Notes: a model not told the origin generated them from the letters alone. A stretch of DNA of 64,000 nt from an uncultured Burkholderiales bacterium (GCA_937873395.1 CALMYH010000035.1:1-64000), one strand, 5' to 3'. Shown: positions 1-8,738, counted from the stretch's first letter. Numbers and translations: made by a program.

Positions 1-366
1 GGGGCCCGCGATCGGACGTTCGAGATCGGTCCCGTGCGTCGCCAGTTCGTGCGCGTCCAGGTACACCTGACCATCCTCGACCTTGACGCTGAACTTCGGC
101 GTGCAGCCCTCGTCGGGCGCCGAGGCCTGGCCGTCGCACAGGCCGATGGTCCAGTTGTGCAGCGGGCAGGCCACGTGCGTGCCGAACACGATGCCTTGCG
201 ACAGCGGGCCGCCCTTGTGGGGGCAGCGGTCGAGCAGGGCAAACACGGTGTCCTGGTCGTTGCGGAAGATCGCCACGTCCAGCCCGCGCTCGCGTTCCAC
301 GCGGCGTGAGCCCAGCACGGGAATGTCCTCGACACGGCAGATGGGGGCCCAGGCAGCGGCGTTCAT
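1..366 (-). CDS. nirD: Nitrite reductase (NADH) small subunit NirD, 3' end cut by window edge
   Basis: The first 122 codons are present and the frame is still open at base 1, so only the C-terminus is missing. The product is the Rieske-type small subunit that partners NirB in cytoplasmic NADH-dependent reduction of nitrite to ammonium. A Rieske-like fold is suggested by the segment RCPHKGGPLSQG followed by ACPLHNW. Each segment has a Cys-x-His pattern, whereas many NirD proteins have lost these ligands, so a bound cluster is possible but unproven. Its ATG overlaps the nirB stop as ATGA (363-366), indicating translational coupling. It is the last visible gene of the nrtABC-nirBD operon, and a nitrate reductase gene would be expected to the left. 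Confidence 0.9.
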   Translation of the reverse strand, partial: MNAAAWAPICRVEDIPVLGSRRVERERGLDVAIFRNDQDTVFALLDRCPHKGGPLSQGIVFGTHVACPLHNWTIGLCDGQASAPDEGCTPKFSVKVEDGQVYLDAHELATHGTDLERPIAGP

Positions 367-2858
367 ACAGCACTCCCTTCGGTGGCGGCCGACACGGCCT
401 TGATCGGAATGAACTGCCGCGCGTCCACGGCGGCCTTGTCGAACTCGAACCACGGGTCGGGCTCACCGTCGAGCGCGAACTGCAGCTGTTCCCACAGCGC
501 CTTGCGGCCTTCGGCGTCCTCGATGATTCGTTGCTTCACGTAGTCCATGCCCACGCGGTTGACGTAGTGCACGGTGCGTTCCAGGTACCAGCCTTCGAGC
601 CGGTAGAGCTGCATGAAGGCGCCGGTGTATTCCATGACTTCTTCGGCCGTCCGGAGCTTGACCAAGAAGTGCGCCACCTCGGTCTTGATGCCGCCGTTGC
701 CAGCGATGTACATCTCCCAGCCGGAATCCACGCCGATGATGCCCACGTCCTTGATGCCGGCCTCGGCGCAGTTGCGTGGGCAGCCGCTGACGGCGAACTT
801 CACCTTGTGTGGTGCATACATGCGCCACATGGCGCGTTCCAGGTCCTTGCCCATCTGGGTCGAGTCCTGGGTGCCCATGCGGCACCATTCGCTGCCCACG
901 CAGGTCTTGACCGTGCGCAGCGCCTTGGCGTAGGCGTGGCCGCTGGGCATGCCGATGTCCTTCCAGACGTTGACCAGGTCTTCCTTCTTCACGCCCAGCA
1001 GGTCGATGCGCTGGCCGCCGGTGACCTTGACGGTCGGGATCTGGTACTTGTCCACCGCGTCGGCGATGCGGCGCAGCTCGTCGGCCGTGGTCTCGCCGCC
1101 CCACATGCGCGGAATGACACTGTAGGTGCCGTCCTTCTGGATGTTGGCGTGCGAGCGCTCGTTGATGAAGCGGCTCTGCGGATCGTCTTTCGCCTCCTTG
1201 GGCCAGGTGCTGATGAGGTAATAGTTGACCGCCGGGCGGCAGGTGGCACAGCCGTTGGGCGTCTTCCAGCCCAGGGCCTTGAAGGTGTCGCCAATGGTCA
1301 GCAGCTTCTGATCGCGGATGGCGTCCCGCACGTCCTGGTGGCTGTGCTCGGTGCAGCCGCAGATGGCTTTCTTCTTCGGCGTGGCCGAGTAGCCGGCGCC
1401 GACAGTGGCCATCAGGATCTGTTCGACCAGGCCGGTGCAGGAGCCGCAGCTGGCGCTGGCCTTGGTGTGCTTCTTCACCTCGTCCAGCGTGAACAGGCCC
1501 TTGTCCTTGATGGCCTTGCAGATACTGCCCTTGGTCACGCCGTTGCAGCCGCAGACCTCGTCGGCATCCTGCATGGCCGCCGCCTTGTTCTGCCCCGCGT
1601 GGCCGGCATCGCCGATGTTCGATTCGCCGAACATCAGCTTGTCCCGAATGTCGTGCACCTTGCGGCCTTCGCGCAGCAGCTTGAAATACCAGCCACCGTC
1701 CACCGTGTCGCCGTACAGGCAGGCACCGACCAGCTGGTCGTCCTTGATCACCAGCTTCTTGTAGACGCCGCCGAAGGGGTCGCTCATCACGATCTCTTCG
1801 GTGCCTTCGCCGCCCATGAAGTCACCGGCCGAGAAGAGGTCGATACCGGTGACCTTCAGCTTGGTCGAGGTGAGCGAGCCGGTGTAGCGGCCGATGCCGA
1901 ACTCGGCCAGGTGCGTGGCCAGCACTTTGCCCTGCTCGAACAGCGGCGCCACCAGGCCGTAGGCGATGCCGCGGTGCGCCGCGCATTCACCCACGGCGTA
2001 GATGCGTGCATCGGTCACAGTCTGCAGGGTGTCGCTCACCACGATGCCGCGGTTGACATGCAGGCGCATCTTCTCGGCCAGCGCGGTGTTGGGGCGGATG
2101 CCCACGGCCATCACCACCAGGTCGGCTGGCACTTCGCTGCCGTCCTTGAATTTCACGGCCTTGACACGGCCGTCTTCACCACCGATCAGTTCCTGCGTGT
2201 TCGCGCCCATCAGGAACCGCATGCCGCGCTCTTCGAGCGACTTTTGCAGCAGCTGGCCCGCCACGTCGTCCAGCTGGCGCTCCATCAGCCACGGGGCCAC
2301 ATGCACCACGCTGACCTGCATGCCGCGCTTCATCAGGCCGTTGGCCGCTTCCAGGCCCAGCAGTCCGCCGCCGATGACCACCGCGTGCTGGTACTGCGCG
2401 GCGGCGTCGATCATGGCCTGCGTGTCGGCGATGTCGCGGTAGGCCAGCACACCCTGCAGGTCCTTGCCTGGGAGGGGCAGGATGAAAGGGTTGGAGCCGG
2501 TGGCCATGATCAGGCGGTCATAGTGGGCCGTGACCGCCTGGCCCTCGGCGTTGACGCCGGTCACCACGCGCCTGACGCGGTCCACGTCGGTCACCTTGAC
2601 GCCCGCATGCAATGTGATGCCGTGGTCGGTGTACCAGGCCCAGTCATTGAGCACGATCTGGTCCAGCGTCTGCTCGCCCGCCAGCACCGGGCTGAGCAGG
2701 ATTCGGTTGTAGTTGGGGTGCGGTTCGGCACCAAAGACGGTGATGTCGTACAGGTCGGGCGCGATCTTGAGCAGCTCTTCGAGCGTGCGCACACCGGCCA
2801 TGCCGTTGCCGACCATCACCAGCTTCATCTTCGCCTTGGGGTTGACGCGCATGTCCAT
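363..2858 (-). CDS. nirB: Nitrite reductase (NADH) large subunit NirB, 831 aa
   Basis: This is the siroheme-containing assimilatory nitrite reductase, which reduces nitrite to ammonium with NADH in the cytoplasm. Domains in order are an N-terminal FAD/NAD oxidoreductase (GNGMAG near residue 17), two BFD-like [2Fe-2S] regions (Cys-x-Cys at about 436/438 and 500/502, each followed by a Cys-x2-Cys pair), then the ferredoxin-like and siroheme/[4Fe-4S] half. The four siroheme-cluster cysteines are C653, C659, C693 and C697. I chose the ATG at 2858 because GAGGAG lies 6 bases before it and overlaps the TGA of nrtC. The open frame runs further upstream but that part is inside nrtC and has no homology. 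Length is normal for the family (about 820-850). Confidence 0.95.
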   Translation of the reverse strand: MDMRVNPKAKMKLVMVGNGMAGVRTLEELLKIAPDLYDITVFGAEPHPNYNRILLSPVLAGEQTLDQIVLNDWAWYTDHGITLHAGVKVTDVDRVRRVVTGVNAEGQAVTAHYDRLIMATGSNPFILPLPGKDLQGVLAYRDIADTQAMIDAAAQYQHAVVIGGGLLGLEAANGLMKRGMQVSVVHVAPWLMERQLDDVAGQLLQKSLEERGMRFLMGANTQELIGGEDGRVKAVKFKDGSEVPADLVVMAVGIRPNTALAEKMRLHVNRGIVVSDTLQTVTDARIYAVGECAAHRGIAYGLVAPLFEQGKVLATHLAEFGIGRYTGSLTSTKLKVTGIDLFSAGDFMGGEGTEEIVMSDPFGGVYKKLVIKDDQLVGACLYGDTVDGGWYFKLLREGRKVHDIRDKLMFGESNIGDAGHAGQNKAAAMQDADEVCGCNGVTKGSICKAIKDKGLFTLDEVKKHTKASASCGSCTGLVEQILMATVGAGYSATPKKKAICGCTEHSHQDVRDAIRDQKLLTIGDTFKALGWKTPNGCATCRPAVNYYLISTWPKEAKDDPQSRFINERSHANIQKDGTYSVIPRMWGGETTADELRRIADAVDKYQIPTVKVTGGQRIDLLGVKKEDLVNVWKDIGMPSGHAYAKALRTVKTCVGSEWCRMGTQDSTQMGKDLERAMWRMYAPHKVKFAVSGCPRNCAEAGIKDVGIIGVDSGWEMYIAGNGGIKTEVAHFLVKLRTAEEVMEYTGAFMQLYRLEGWYLERTVHYVNRVGMDYVKQRIIEDAEGRKALWEQLQFALDGEPDPWFEFDKAAVDARQFIPIKAVSAATEGSAV

Positions 2859-2868
2859 GGGGTTCTCC

Positions 2869-3684
2869 TCAGGCCACTTTCTCGACGTGCGCCTGGCGCG
2901 TGTAGAGGAAGTCGATGACCGCTTTGCGGACCTGCTGGTACCGCGCGTCGTCGGCCAGGGCCACGCGGTTGCGCGGGCGCGGCAGTTCGACAGCGAGCAC
3001 TTCACCGATGGTGGCGGCGGGCCCGTTGGTCATCATCACGATCTTGTCGGACAGCAGCACCGCCTCGTCCACGTCGTGCGTCACCATGACCACGGTGGCG
3101 TGGGTCTTGGCGACGATGTCCAGCAGCTCGTCCTGCAGCTTGGCGCGGGTCAGGGCGTCGAGCGCACCGAAGGGCTCGTCCATCAGCAGCACCTTGGGCT
3201 CCATCGACAGGGCACGTGCGATGCCGACGCGCTGCTTCATGCCACCCGAGATTTCGCCGGGTCGCTTCTGGGCGGCCGCGGTCAGGCCCACCAGTGCCAG
3301 GGCGTCGTTGGTGCGGGCCTTCAGCTGGGCCTTGTTTTCCTTGCCACCAAACACGCGCTCGACTGCCAGGTAGATGTTTTCGTAACAGGTCAGCCAGGGC
3401 AGCAGCGAATGGTTCTGGAACACCACCGCGCGCTCGGGGCCGGGGCCGGCGATTTCCCTGTCGGCGCACAGCAGTACCCCGCCGGTGGGTGTGGTCAGAC
3501 CGGCGATCAGGTTCAGCAGCGTGGACTTGCCGCAGCCCGAGTGGCCGATGAGGGCAACAAACTCGCCCTTGGCCACCGTCAGGTGGATGTCGCGCAGCGC
3601 CGGGAACAGCCCCTTCTTGGTCTTGAAGGTCTGCTCGACGCCCTGGATGTCGATGTATTTCGTGGTCATGGCGGCGGTGTTCAT
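2869..3684 (-). CDS. nrtC: Nitrate ABC transporter ATP-binding protein, 271 aa
   Basis: This is the ATPase of a nitrate/nitrite import system of the NrtABC/NasFED type. Visible motifs are Walker A GHSGCGKST (about residues 47-55), signature SGGMKQR, Walker [13 protein letters not shown] and the switch histidine in MVTHD. It lacks the extra C-terminal NrtA-like domain of cyanobacterial NrtC and so resembles the enterobacterial NasD form. Its ATG at 3684 overlaps the stop of the permease gene (ATGA). A second in-frame ATG at 3669 is an alternative start. The next gene is nirB, 10 bases on. The symbol is given by family and context; nasD would be equally valid. Confidence 0.9.
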   Translation of the reverse strand: MNTAAMTTKYIDIQGVEQTFKTKKGLFPALRDIHLTVAKGEFVALIGHSGCGKSTLLNLIAGLTTPTGGVLLCADREIAGPGPERAVVFQNHSLLPWLTCYENIYLAVERVFGGKENKAQLKARTNDALALVGLTAAAQKRPGEISGGMKQRVGIARALSMEPKVLLMDEPFGALDALTRAKLQDELLDIVAKTHATVVMVTHDVDEAVLLSDKIVMMTNGPAATIGEVLAVELPRPRNRVALADDARYQQVRKAVIDFLYTRQAHVEKVA

Positions 3685-4610
3685 GCCTTCACCTCTTCAA
3701 AGGTAAACAGGGAAGCCAGCTTGATGAGGGCGAACTCCAGCAGCAGGCCGACGATGCCGATCACGAAGATGGCGATGATGATGGACGACACGTTGAGGTT
3801 GTTCCACTCGTCCCAGACCCAGAAGCCGATGCCCACGCCACCGGTCAGCATCTCGGCCGCGACGATCACCAGCCAGGCGGTCCCCACCGCCAGGCGCACG
3901 CCGGTCAGCAGGTAGGGCAGCACGGCCGGCAGGAGGATCCTGGTGAAGATCTTCCATTCGCTGAGGTTGAGCACCCGGGCCACGTTCATGTAGTCCTGCG
4001 GCACACGCTGCACACCCACGGCGGTGTTGATGATCATGGGCCAGATCGAGCAGATGAAAATGGTCCAGATGGCGGCCGGGTTGGCGCCCTTGAACACCAG
4101 CAGGCCGATGGGCAACCAGGCCAGCGGCGATACCGGGCGCAGCAGGCTGATCAGCGGGTTGAACATGCGGCTGAGGAACTCGAAGCGGCCGATGGCGAAG
4201 CCGGCCGGAATGCCGACCAGCGCGGCCAGACCAAAGCCGATGCCCACGCGTTGCAGCGACTGCAGCACGTTCCAGCCAATGCCCTGGTCGTTGGGGCCGT
4301 TGCTGTAGAACGGATCGGAGAACACCTCCACCGCCTGATGCCAGGTGTCCAGCGGCTTCGGAATGCCGCTGTTGCCGGTGCTGGCGATCAGCGACCAGAT
4401 GAAGACCAGTAGGGCCAGGCCCAGCACCGGTGGCAGGACGGCGAGCCACAGGCCGCTGAAGTCCCGAGGGCTGCGGGCTGAAGCCGGGGGAGGCATGGGC
4501 CTGTCTGCCCGCGCAGCGGGCTTCTCGGAGGTCACCAGCCCTGCGCTTTTGGGCGGTGCCTCGGCGCCGGGCGCGGCGTCGGCGGGTGTGTGAAATACGG
4601 CGCTGACCAT
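3681..4610 (-). CDS. nrtB: Nitrate ABC transporter permease, 309 aa
   Basis: This inner-membrane permease belongs to the NrtB/TauC-type branch of the binding-protein-dependent transporter family. The first roughly 50 residues are a Pro/Ala-rich cytoplasmic tail, followed by about six hydrophobic segments. The EAA-type loop is seen in RVPQDYMNVARVLNLSEWK. I chose the ATG at 4610 because GACAGGAG lies about 7 bases before it; the upstream open frame has no homology and overlaps nrtA. It sits 29 bases after nrtA and overlaps nrtC by four bases, so it is part of one transcription unit. Substrate assignment rests on NrtA and NirBD next door. Confidence 0.9.
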   Translation of the reverse strand: MVSAVFHTPADAAPGAEAPPKSAGLVTSEKPAARADRPMPPPASARSPRDFSGLWLAVLPPVLGLALLVFIWSLIASTGNSGIPKPLDTWHQAVEVFSDPFYSNGPNDQGIGWNVLQSLQRVGIGFGLAALVGIPAGFAIGRFEFLSRMFNPLISLLRPVSPLAWLPIGLLVFKGANPAAIWTIFICSIWPMIINTAVGVQRVPQDYMNVARVLNLSEWKIFTRILLPAVLPYLLTGVRLAVGTAWLVIVAAEMLTGGVGIGFWVWDEWNNLNVSSIIIAIFVIGIVGLLLEFALIKLASLFTFEEVKA

Positions 4611-4639
4611 GGTGTGGGCTCCTGTCCGGGGTTGAAGGG

Positions 4640-5926
4640 TCAGGCCTTGATGGCGAAGGAGTCGGCGTACTTGCGCGGGTCCTTGCCGTCCCACACCACA
4701 CCGTCGATCAGCTTGCTGCTGCGCATCTCGCTGCTGGGCAGCGGGGTCTTGGTGGCTTCCGCCGCCTGCTTGTACAGGTCGATCTTGTTGATTTCCCGGG
4801 CCATCTTCAGGTAGTCCGGGTGGCTGTTGATGAGACCCCAGCGCTTGTGTTGCGTCAGGAACCACATGCCATCACTCAGGTAGGGGAAGTTCACCGCACC
4901 GCCATCGTAGAACTTCATGTGGTCGGGGTCGTCCCAGGTTCGACCCAGACCGTTCTGGTAGCGACCCAGAATGCGCTGATTGATCGCGTCCACGCTGGTG
5001 TTCACGTAGGCTCGGGCTGCGATGGTTTCGGCCATGCGCAGCTTGTTCTGCAGGCCGGCGTCGATCCACTTGCTTGCCTCGAGGATGGCCGCGGTCACGG
5101 CGCGACAGGTGTTGGGGAATTTTTCGGTGAATTCGCCGGTGGTGCCCAGCACTTTCTCGGGATGGTCTTTCCAGACATCCTGGGTGGTGGCGGCCGTGAT
5201 GCCGATGCCGTCGATGATGGCCCGGTGGTTCCAGGGCTCGCCCACGCAGAAGCCGTCCATGTTGCCTACCCGCATGTTGGCCACCATCTGCGGAGGCGGC
5301 ACCGTAATCACCTTGGAGTCCCTGAACGGGTTGATGCCCGCGCTGGCCAGCCAGTAGTACAGCCACATGGCATGGGTGCCGGTGGGGAAAGTCTGCGCAA
5401 AGGTGTACTCGCGTTTTTCGCTGGCCATGAGCTTGGCCAGTCCGGTCACATCCTTCGCACCCGCGTCCGCCAGCTTCTTGCTCAGCGTCAAGGCCTGGCC
5501 ATTGCGGTTCAGGGTCATGAGCACCGCCATGTCTTTCTTCGGGCCTGCGGTGCCCATGTGCACGCCGTAGATCAGGCCGTACAGCACGTGGGCAAAGTCC
5601 AGCTCGCCATTGACCAGCTTGTCGCGTACGCCGGGCCAGCTGGCCTCCTTGGTCGGGACGATCTTCACGCCGTATTTCTGGTCGATTCCCAGCACCGACG
5701 CCATCACCACACTGGCACAGTCGGTCAGGGGAATGAAGCCGATCTTCACTTCCTTCTTCTCCGGCGCGTCGGACCCGGCGGCCCAGACACCGCTGTGACC
5801 CAGGGTGGAGAAGAAGGTGGCGGTGCCGAGGGCGACGCCGGTGCGCATGAAGTCGCGTCGCGAGGGCGTGGCTTCGGTCAGGGGGGCGGGTGCCGGGCTG
5901 GAAGTGGCCGTGGGGTTGTGTCGCAT
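4640..5926 (-). CDS. nrtA: Nitrate ABC transporter substrate-binding protein with Tat signal, 428 aa
   Basis: This is the NrtA/NasF-type periplasmic nitrate/nitrite-binding protein. The N-terminus carries a twin-arginine signal (SRRDFM) followed by a hydrophobic stretch ending in AAG, so Tat export is likely. The mature part begins near EVKIGFIPLTDCASVVMA, which is typical of the nitrate-binding CmpA/NrtA family. AAGGAG lies 6 bases before the ATG at 5926; the upstream open frame is the untranslated leader. It is the first gene of nrtABC-nirBD. Expression is probably governed by the sigma-54 promoter near 6091-6105 and by antitermination in the leader, described separately. Confidence 0.93.
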   Translation of the reverse strand: MRHNPTATSSPAPAPLTEATPSRRDFMRTGVALGTATFFSTLGHSGVWAAGSDAPEKKEVKIGFIPLTDCASVVMASVLGIDQKYGVKIVPTKEASWPGVRDKLVNGELDFAHVLYGLIYGVHMGTAGPKKDMAVLMTLNRNGQALTLSKKLADAGAKDVTGLAKLMASEKREYTFAQTFPTGTHAMWLYYWLASAGINPFRDSKVITVPPPQMVANMRVGNMDGFCVGEPWNHRAIIDGIGITAATTQDVWKDHPEKVLGTTGEFTEKFPNTCRAVTAAILEASKWIDAGLQNKLRMAETIAARAYVNTSVDAINQRILGRYQNGLGRTWDDPDHMKFYDGGAVNFPYLSDGMWFLTQHKRWGLINSHPDYLKMAREINKIDLYKQAAEATKTPLPSSEMRSSKLIDGVVWDGKDPRKYADSFAIKA

Positions 5927-5964
5927 GGTCTGCTCCTTGGCAATGGATGAAAAGTGGCCCGGAC

Positions 5965-5999
5965 AAAGAAAAACGGCGCCCATTCGCGACCGCGCCGTT
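5965..5999 (-). terminator. Leader intrinsic terminator upstream of nrtA
   Basis: A perfect 8-bp stem (AACGGCGC at 5992-5999 and GCGCCGTT at 5972-5979 read on the minus strand) with a 12-base loop runs into TTTTTCTTT. It lies between the presumed promoter and nrtA, ending about 40 bases before the start codon. A terminator in this position, downstream of two ANTAR-type hairpins, is the hallmark of NasR-controlled antitermination. Confidence 0.85.
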
Positions 6000-6014
6000 G
6001 AGCGCAGAAGGAAT

Positions 6015-6068
6015 GGACGCCGTTGTCCGTGTCTGGGAAGACTTTGAAGCCCGGGCCGCCGTTGGCCC
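6015..6068 (-). promoter_or_regulatory. ANTAR two-hairpin RNA target in the nrtA leader
   Basis: Two small hairpins on the minus strand have identical hexanucleotide loops AACGGC. P1 is GGGCC-AACGGC-GGCCC (6053-6068, 5-bp stem) and P2 is GGAC-AACGGC-GTCC (6015-6028, 4-bp stem), 24 bases apart. Known ANTAR targets have paired stems with six-base loops carrying A at position 1 and G at position 4, and both loops fit. The terminator follows 15 bases later. The NIT-ANTAR protein gene is immediately upstream. Binding by that protein is inferred. Confidence 0.82.
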
Positions 6069-6090
6069 CGATTTCTCTGCAACGATCTAA

Positions 6091-6105
6091 GCAGTTACCG
6101 TGCCA
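6091..6105 (-). promoter_or_regulatory. Sigma-54 promoter for nrtABC-nirBD
   Basis: The minus strand reads TGGCACGGTAACTGC, which matches the sigma-54 consensus TGGCAC-N5-TTGC at all but one base. The GG (-25/-24) and GC (-13/-12) elements are 10 bases apart, as required. Transcription would start near 6079, about 11 bases before the first leader hairpin. The presence of upstream dyads and an IHF match supports it. Confidence 0.8.
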
Positions 6106-6133
6106 GCCTCAGGGTTTTACCCAGGGGGTGTTG

Positions 6134-6146
6134 CAAGTGCTTGATT
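6134..6146. promoter_or_regulatory. IHF binding-site match
   Basis: CAAGTGCTTGATT matches the IHF consensus YAA-N4-TTGATW at every defined position. It lies at about -55 to -67 relative to the inferred start, between the sigma-54 promoter and the upstream dyads. DNA bending there commonly brings an enhancer-bound activator to sigma-54 polymerase. Confidence 0.6.
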
Positions 6147-6200
6147 TTTCGGGGCTCACCCGGGGTCCTTGCACGCCCGGTCAAACCGGTCGCACGCCGC

Positions 6201-6257
6201 GCACCAAACATGTGCACCAAGGGTGTGCGGGTTTCGCTTCAGGCACGTCTTTTGTGC
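6201..6257. promoter_or_regulatory. Three NtrC-like dyads (GCAC-N7-GTGC)
   Basis: Dyads of the form GCAC-N7-GTGC occur at 6201-6215, 6214-6228 (flanked as TGCAC on the left) and 6243-6257. This is the core of the NtrC enhancer consensus. The first two overlap by two bases; the centres lie at roughly -129, -142 and -171 from the inferred start. They end 16 bases before the nasR stop codon, so the enhancer fills the space downstream of nasR. Confidence 0.68.
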
Positions 6258-6272
6258 GGTGCAGCACATGCT

Positions 6273-7550
6273 TCATCGGACCGCGCCGGGCAGCACATCC
6301 GCCATGGCCAGCACCGCCTCGGCCACCTCGACCAGGCGCTTGTTCTGGTTCATGGCCATCTGCCGCATGGTCTTGTGGGCCTCGGCCTCGCTGAGCTGAC
6401 GGTGCGCCATCAGCAGGCCCTTGGCCCGTTCGATCAGCTTGCGTTCGTTCAGGCTGGCCCGCACCGTGTCCAGCTCGTCACTGACCGTCTGCAGGCGCCG
6501 GGCCTGCTCTTGCACCAGGTCCAGGATGGAGCGGTCCAGGGGGGACGACCAGGCCGGCGCAGTGGGCGCGGCGGGTGAGGGAGGTGGAGCCCCGGAGTCC
6601 TCGAAAAAGGACAGAGTGCGCGGGCCTGTGCGCGGCTCGCTGCTGGTGCTGGCCAGCAGGCTGTCGAGTACCGCCAGCTCGCCTCGGGCCAGATCCAGCT
6701 GCTGTTCACACAGGGCCTGCAACTCGTCGGCCAGTCGGTCTTCGACGGACTTCATCGCGTCCATCCGCGCGGTGCAGGCATCGAACCAGACCTGGCTGAG
6801 CGCCTTGTCCAGCGCCTGACCGGCCTGGGCGGTGCAGATCACCCGCCGCAGCCGCTCCAGCCCGGCCAGGGTCTCGGCCTGCTGGGCGCGGTCCCAGGCC
6901 GCCTTCAGGTCCTGGCTGGCAAATTCGGCAAACACCCGCAGGCAGCGCTCCTGGTTGTCGATCAGGTGCAGCAGGTGCTGCTGGTCAGCCGCTTCGGAGC
7001 GCCCGGAGCCGAAGGCCGCTGAGCCACAGGCGCGTTCCTGGCCCGCCAATTCCTTGCCCTGCATGAAATTGAACAGGGCCACCAGCCGGCGCGAGATCTC
7101 AGGGTCCCCGGCGCTGTCGGCGGCCTCGAACACCACCGCAAGAAGTCCGTTGATCAGACGGATGTACGCCTGCGTGGCGCGTCGCGGGGCCCAGGCGCGT
7201 GAGCGCACCTGCTGGCGCAGCGCGGGCAGGGCATCCAGGCCCTGCATGGCGTAGGCGATGCGGCCGAACAGCCGGGCGCCCTGTCCGGGGCGGGGCTCCA
7301 TGTCCAGGCGACCGAAACCGTCCAGCAGTTCCTGTTGCAGGGTGGTGTTGGCCGATGCCTGGGTGTCCAGTTCGACGGCCCACTGCCCGTCCTGACTGGC
7401 CAGGTACAGGTTGGACAGGCCACGCTCGCGTTGCAGGCCGTGCACCAGCCGGGCCGTCACACGCACCAGCGCACTGGTCTGCCCCAGCTGGAACAACTCG
7501 TTGATTTCGCAGCGCTTGGCCGCAATGAGGAAATGCAGTCCCGTTTTCAT
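6273..7550 (-). CDS. nasR: NIT-domain ANTAR antiterminator (NasR-like), 425 aa
   Basis: The protein has an N-terminal nitrate/nitrite-sensing NIT region (about residues 30-280, with [18 protein letters not shown] typical of the domain), a low-complexity Pro/Ala linker near residue 335, a coiled-coil-like stretch, and a C-terminal ANTAR RNA-binding domain (about 365-425, including [10 protein letters not shown] and [13 protein letters not shown]). In Klebsiella NasR, nitrate or nitrite binding allows the ANTAR domain to prevent termination in the nas operon leader. The same arrangement is seen here: the target-like hairpins and terminator lie in the gap to nrtA. I chose the ATG at 7550; the ribosome site is weak. 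The gene is divergent from tsaD. Confidence 0.88.
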   Translation of the reverse strand: MKTGLHFLIAAKRCEINELFQLGQTSALVRVTARLVHGLQRERGLSNLYLASQDGQWAVELDTQASANTTLQQELLDGFGRLDMEPRPGQGARLFGRIAYAMQGLDALPALRQQVRSRAWAPRRATQAYIRLINGLLAVVFEAADSAGDPEISRRLVALFNFMQGKELAGQERACGSAAFGSGRSEAADQQHLLHLIDNQERCLRVFAEFASQDLKAAWDRAQQAETLAGLERLRRVICTAQAGQALDKALSQVWFDACTARMDAMKSVEDRLADELQALCEQQLDLARGELAVLDSLLASTSSEPRTGPRTLSFFEDSGAPPPSPAAPTAPAWSSPLDRSILDLVQEQARRLQTVSDELDTVRASLNERKLIERAKGLLMAHRQLSEAEAHKTMRQMAMNQNKRLVEVAEAVLAMADVLPGAVR

Positions 7551-7618
7551 GTGTGCGGGGTGGCAGCAACAACCGTGCCCGTCCATGCGAGGCATCGCAA
7601 CACGTACACTCCCGGCCC

Positions 7619-8710
7619 ATGCGCATCCTCGGCTTCGAATCCTCCTGCGACGAAACCGGTGTGGCCCTGGTCGACGCCAGCGGGCCCGGTGTGCCACGCC
7701 TGCTGGGTCATGCCCTGCACAGCCAGATCGAGATGCACCAGGCCTATGGCGGTGTGGTGCCCGAGCTGGCCAGCCGCGACCACATCCGGCGGGTGCTGCC
7801 GCTGACCGAAGCGGTGCTGGCCCAGGCCGGTCTGCCCCTGGGCGATGTCGACGCCATCGCCTACACCCGCGGTCCCGGGCTGGCCGGGGCCCTGCTGGTG
7901 GGGGCGGGGGTGGCGGTGTCTCTGGCCATGGCCCTGGGCAAACCGGTGCACGGCATCCACCACCTCGAAGGGCACCTGCTGTCGCCCTTCCTCAGCGCCG
8001 ACCCCCCCGAGTTCCCGTTTGTGGCCCTGCTGGTCTCGGGCGGGCATACCCAGCTCATGCGCGTGGACGGGGTGGGGCGCTACGATCTGCTGGGGGAAAC
8101 CATCGACGACGCGGCCGGCGAGGCCTTCGACAAGTCGGCCAAACTGCTGGGTCTGGGCTACCCGGGCGGACCGGCGCTGGCGCGTCTGGCCGGGCAGGGC
8201 GATGCCCTGGCGTACCGGTTTCCGCGTCCCATGCTGCACAGCGGCGACCTGGACTTCTCGTTTGCGGGCCTGAAGACCGCGGTGCTCACCCAGGTCAAGC
8301 GGCTGGCGCACGCCCGACCCGAAGGGCCGGCGACCAGCCACCTGGCCGACCCGTTGACCGAGCAGCAGAAGACCGACGTCGCCGCCAGCGCCCAGGCGGC
8401 CATCGTCGAGGTGCTGGTGAAAAAATCTCTAGCCGCTCTCAAGACCACCGGCCTGCGGCGCCTCGTGGTCGCGGGAGGGGTCGGGGCCAACGCCCTGCTG
8501 CGCCAGCAGCTCGACGCGGCCTGCGCGCGTGCCGGTGTGCGCGTGCATTATCCCGAGCTGCACCTGTGCACCGACAACGGCGCCATGATCGCGCTGGCGG
8601 CGGGCCTGCGGGCCCAGGCCGGTCTGCCGGACCCGGCGGGCGGCGCCGCCCTCCGATTTGGTGTGCCGGCGGGCTGGCCCCCGGCCGATCTGGAACCTGC
8701 GAGCACCTGA
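7619..8710 (+). CDS. tsaD: tRNA N6-threonylcarbamoyladenosine transferase TsaD, 363 aa
   Basis: TsaD transfers the threonylcarbamoyl group to A37 of ANN-decoding tRNAs, acting with TsaB and TsaE in the cytoplasm. The start [19 protein letters not shown] and the metal-site segment HLEGH (H115 and H119) are diagnostic, as are SGGHTQL and the C-terminal CTDNGAMIA. Length is slightly above the E. coli protein (337), through short insertions usual in Burkholderiales. The open frame continues upstream of 7619 but without homology and across the divergent promoter region. Confidence 0.97.
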   Translation: MRILGFESSCDETGVALVDASGPGVPRLLGHALHSQIEMHQAYGGVVPELASRDHIRRVLPLTEAVLAQAGLPLGDVDAIAYTRGPGLAGALLVGAGVAVSLAMALGKPVHGIHHLEGHLLSPFLSADPPEFPFVALLVSGGHTQLMRVDGVGRYDLLGETIDDAAGEAFDKSAKLLGLGYPGGPALARLAGQGDALAYRFPRPMLHSGDLDFSFAGLKTAVLTQVKRLAHARPEGPATSHLADPLTEQQKTDVAASAQAAIVEVLVKKSLAALKTTGLRRLVVAGGVGANALLRQQLDAACARAGVRVHYPELHLCTDNGAMIALAAGLRAQAGLPDPAGGAALRFGVPAGWPPADLEPAST

Positions 8711-8738
8711 CCCCTCAATACCCGGGGGGAGATGTGGT

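Noticed and set aside
306-2918. 870-codon open frame on the plus strand across nirB
   Set aside because: It is antisense to nirB; the protein is His/Gln/Val-rich without motifs, as expected for the complement of a GC-rich gene.
4820-5950. 376-codon open frame on the plus strand over nrtA
   Set aside because: It is the complement of nrtA; the Tat signal and nitrate-binding motifs are on the minus strand.
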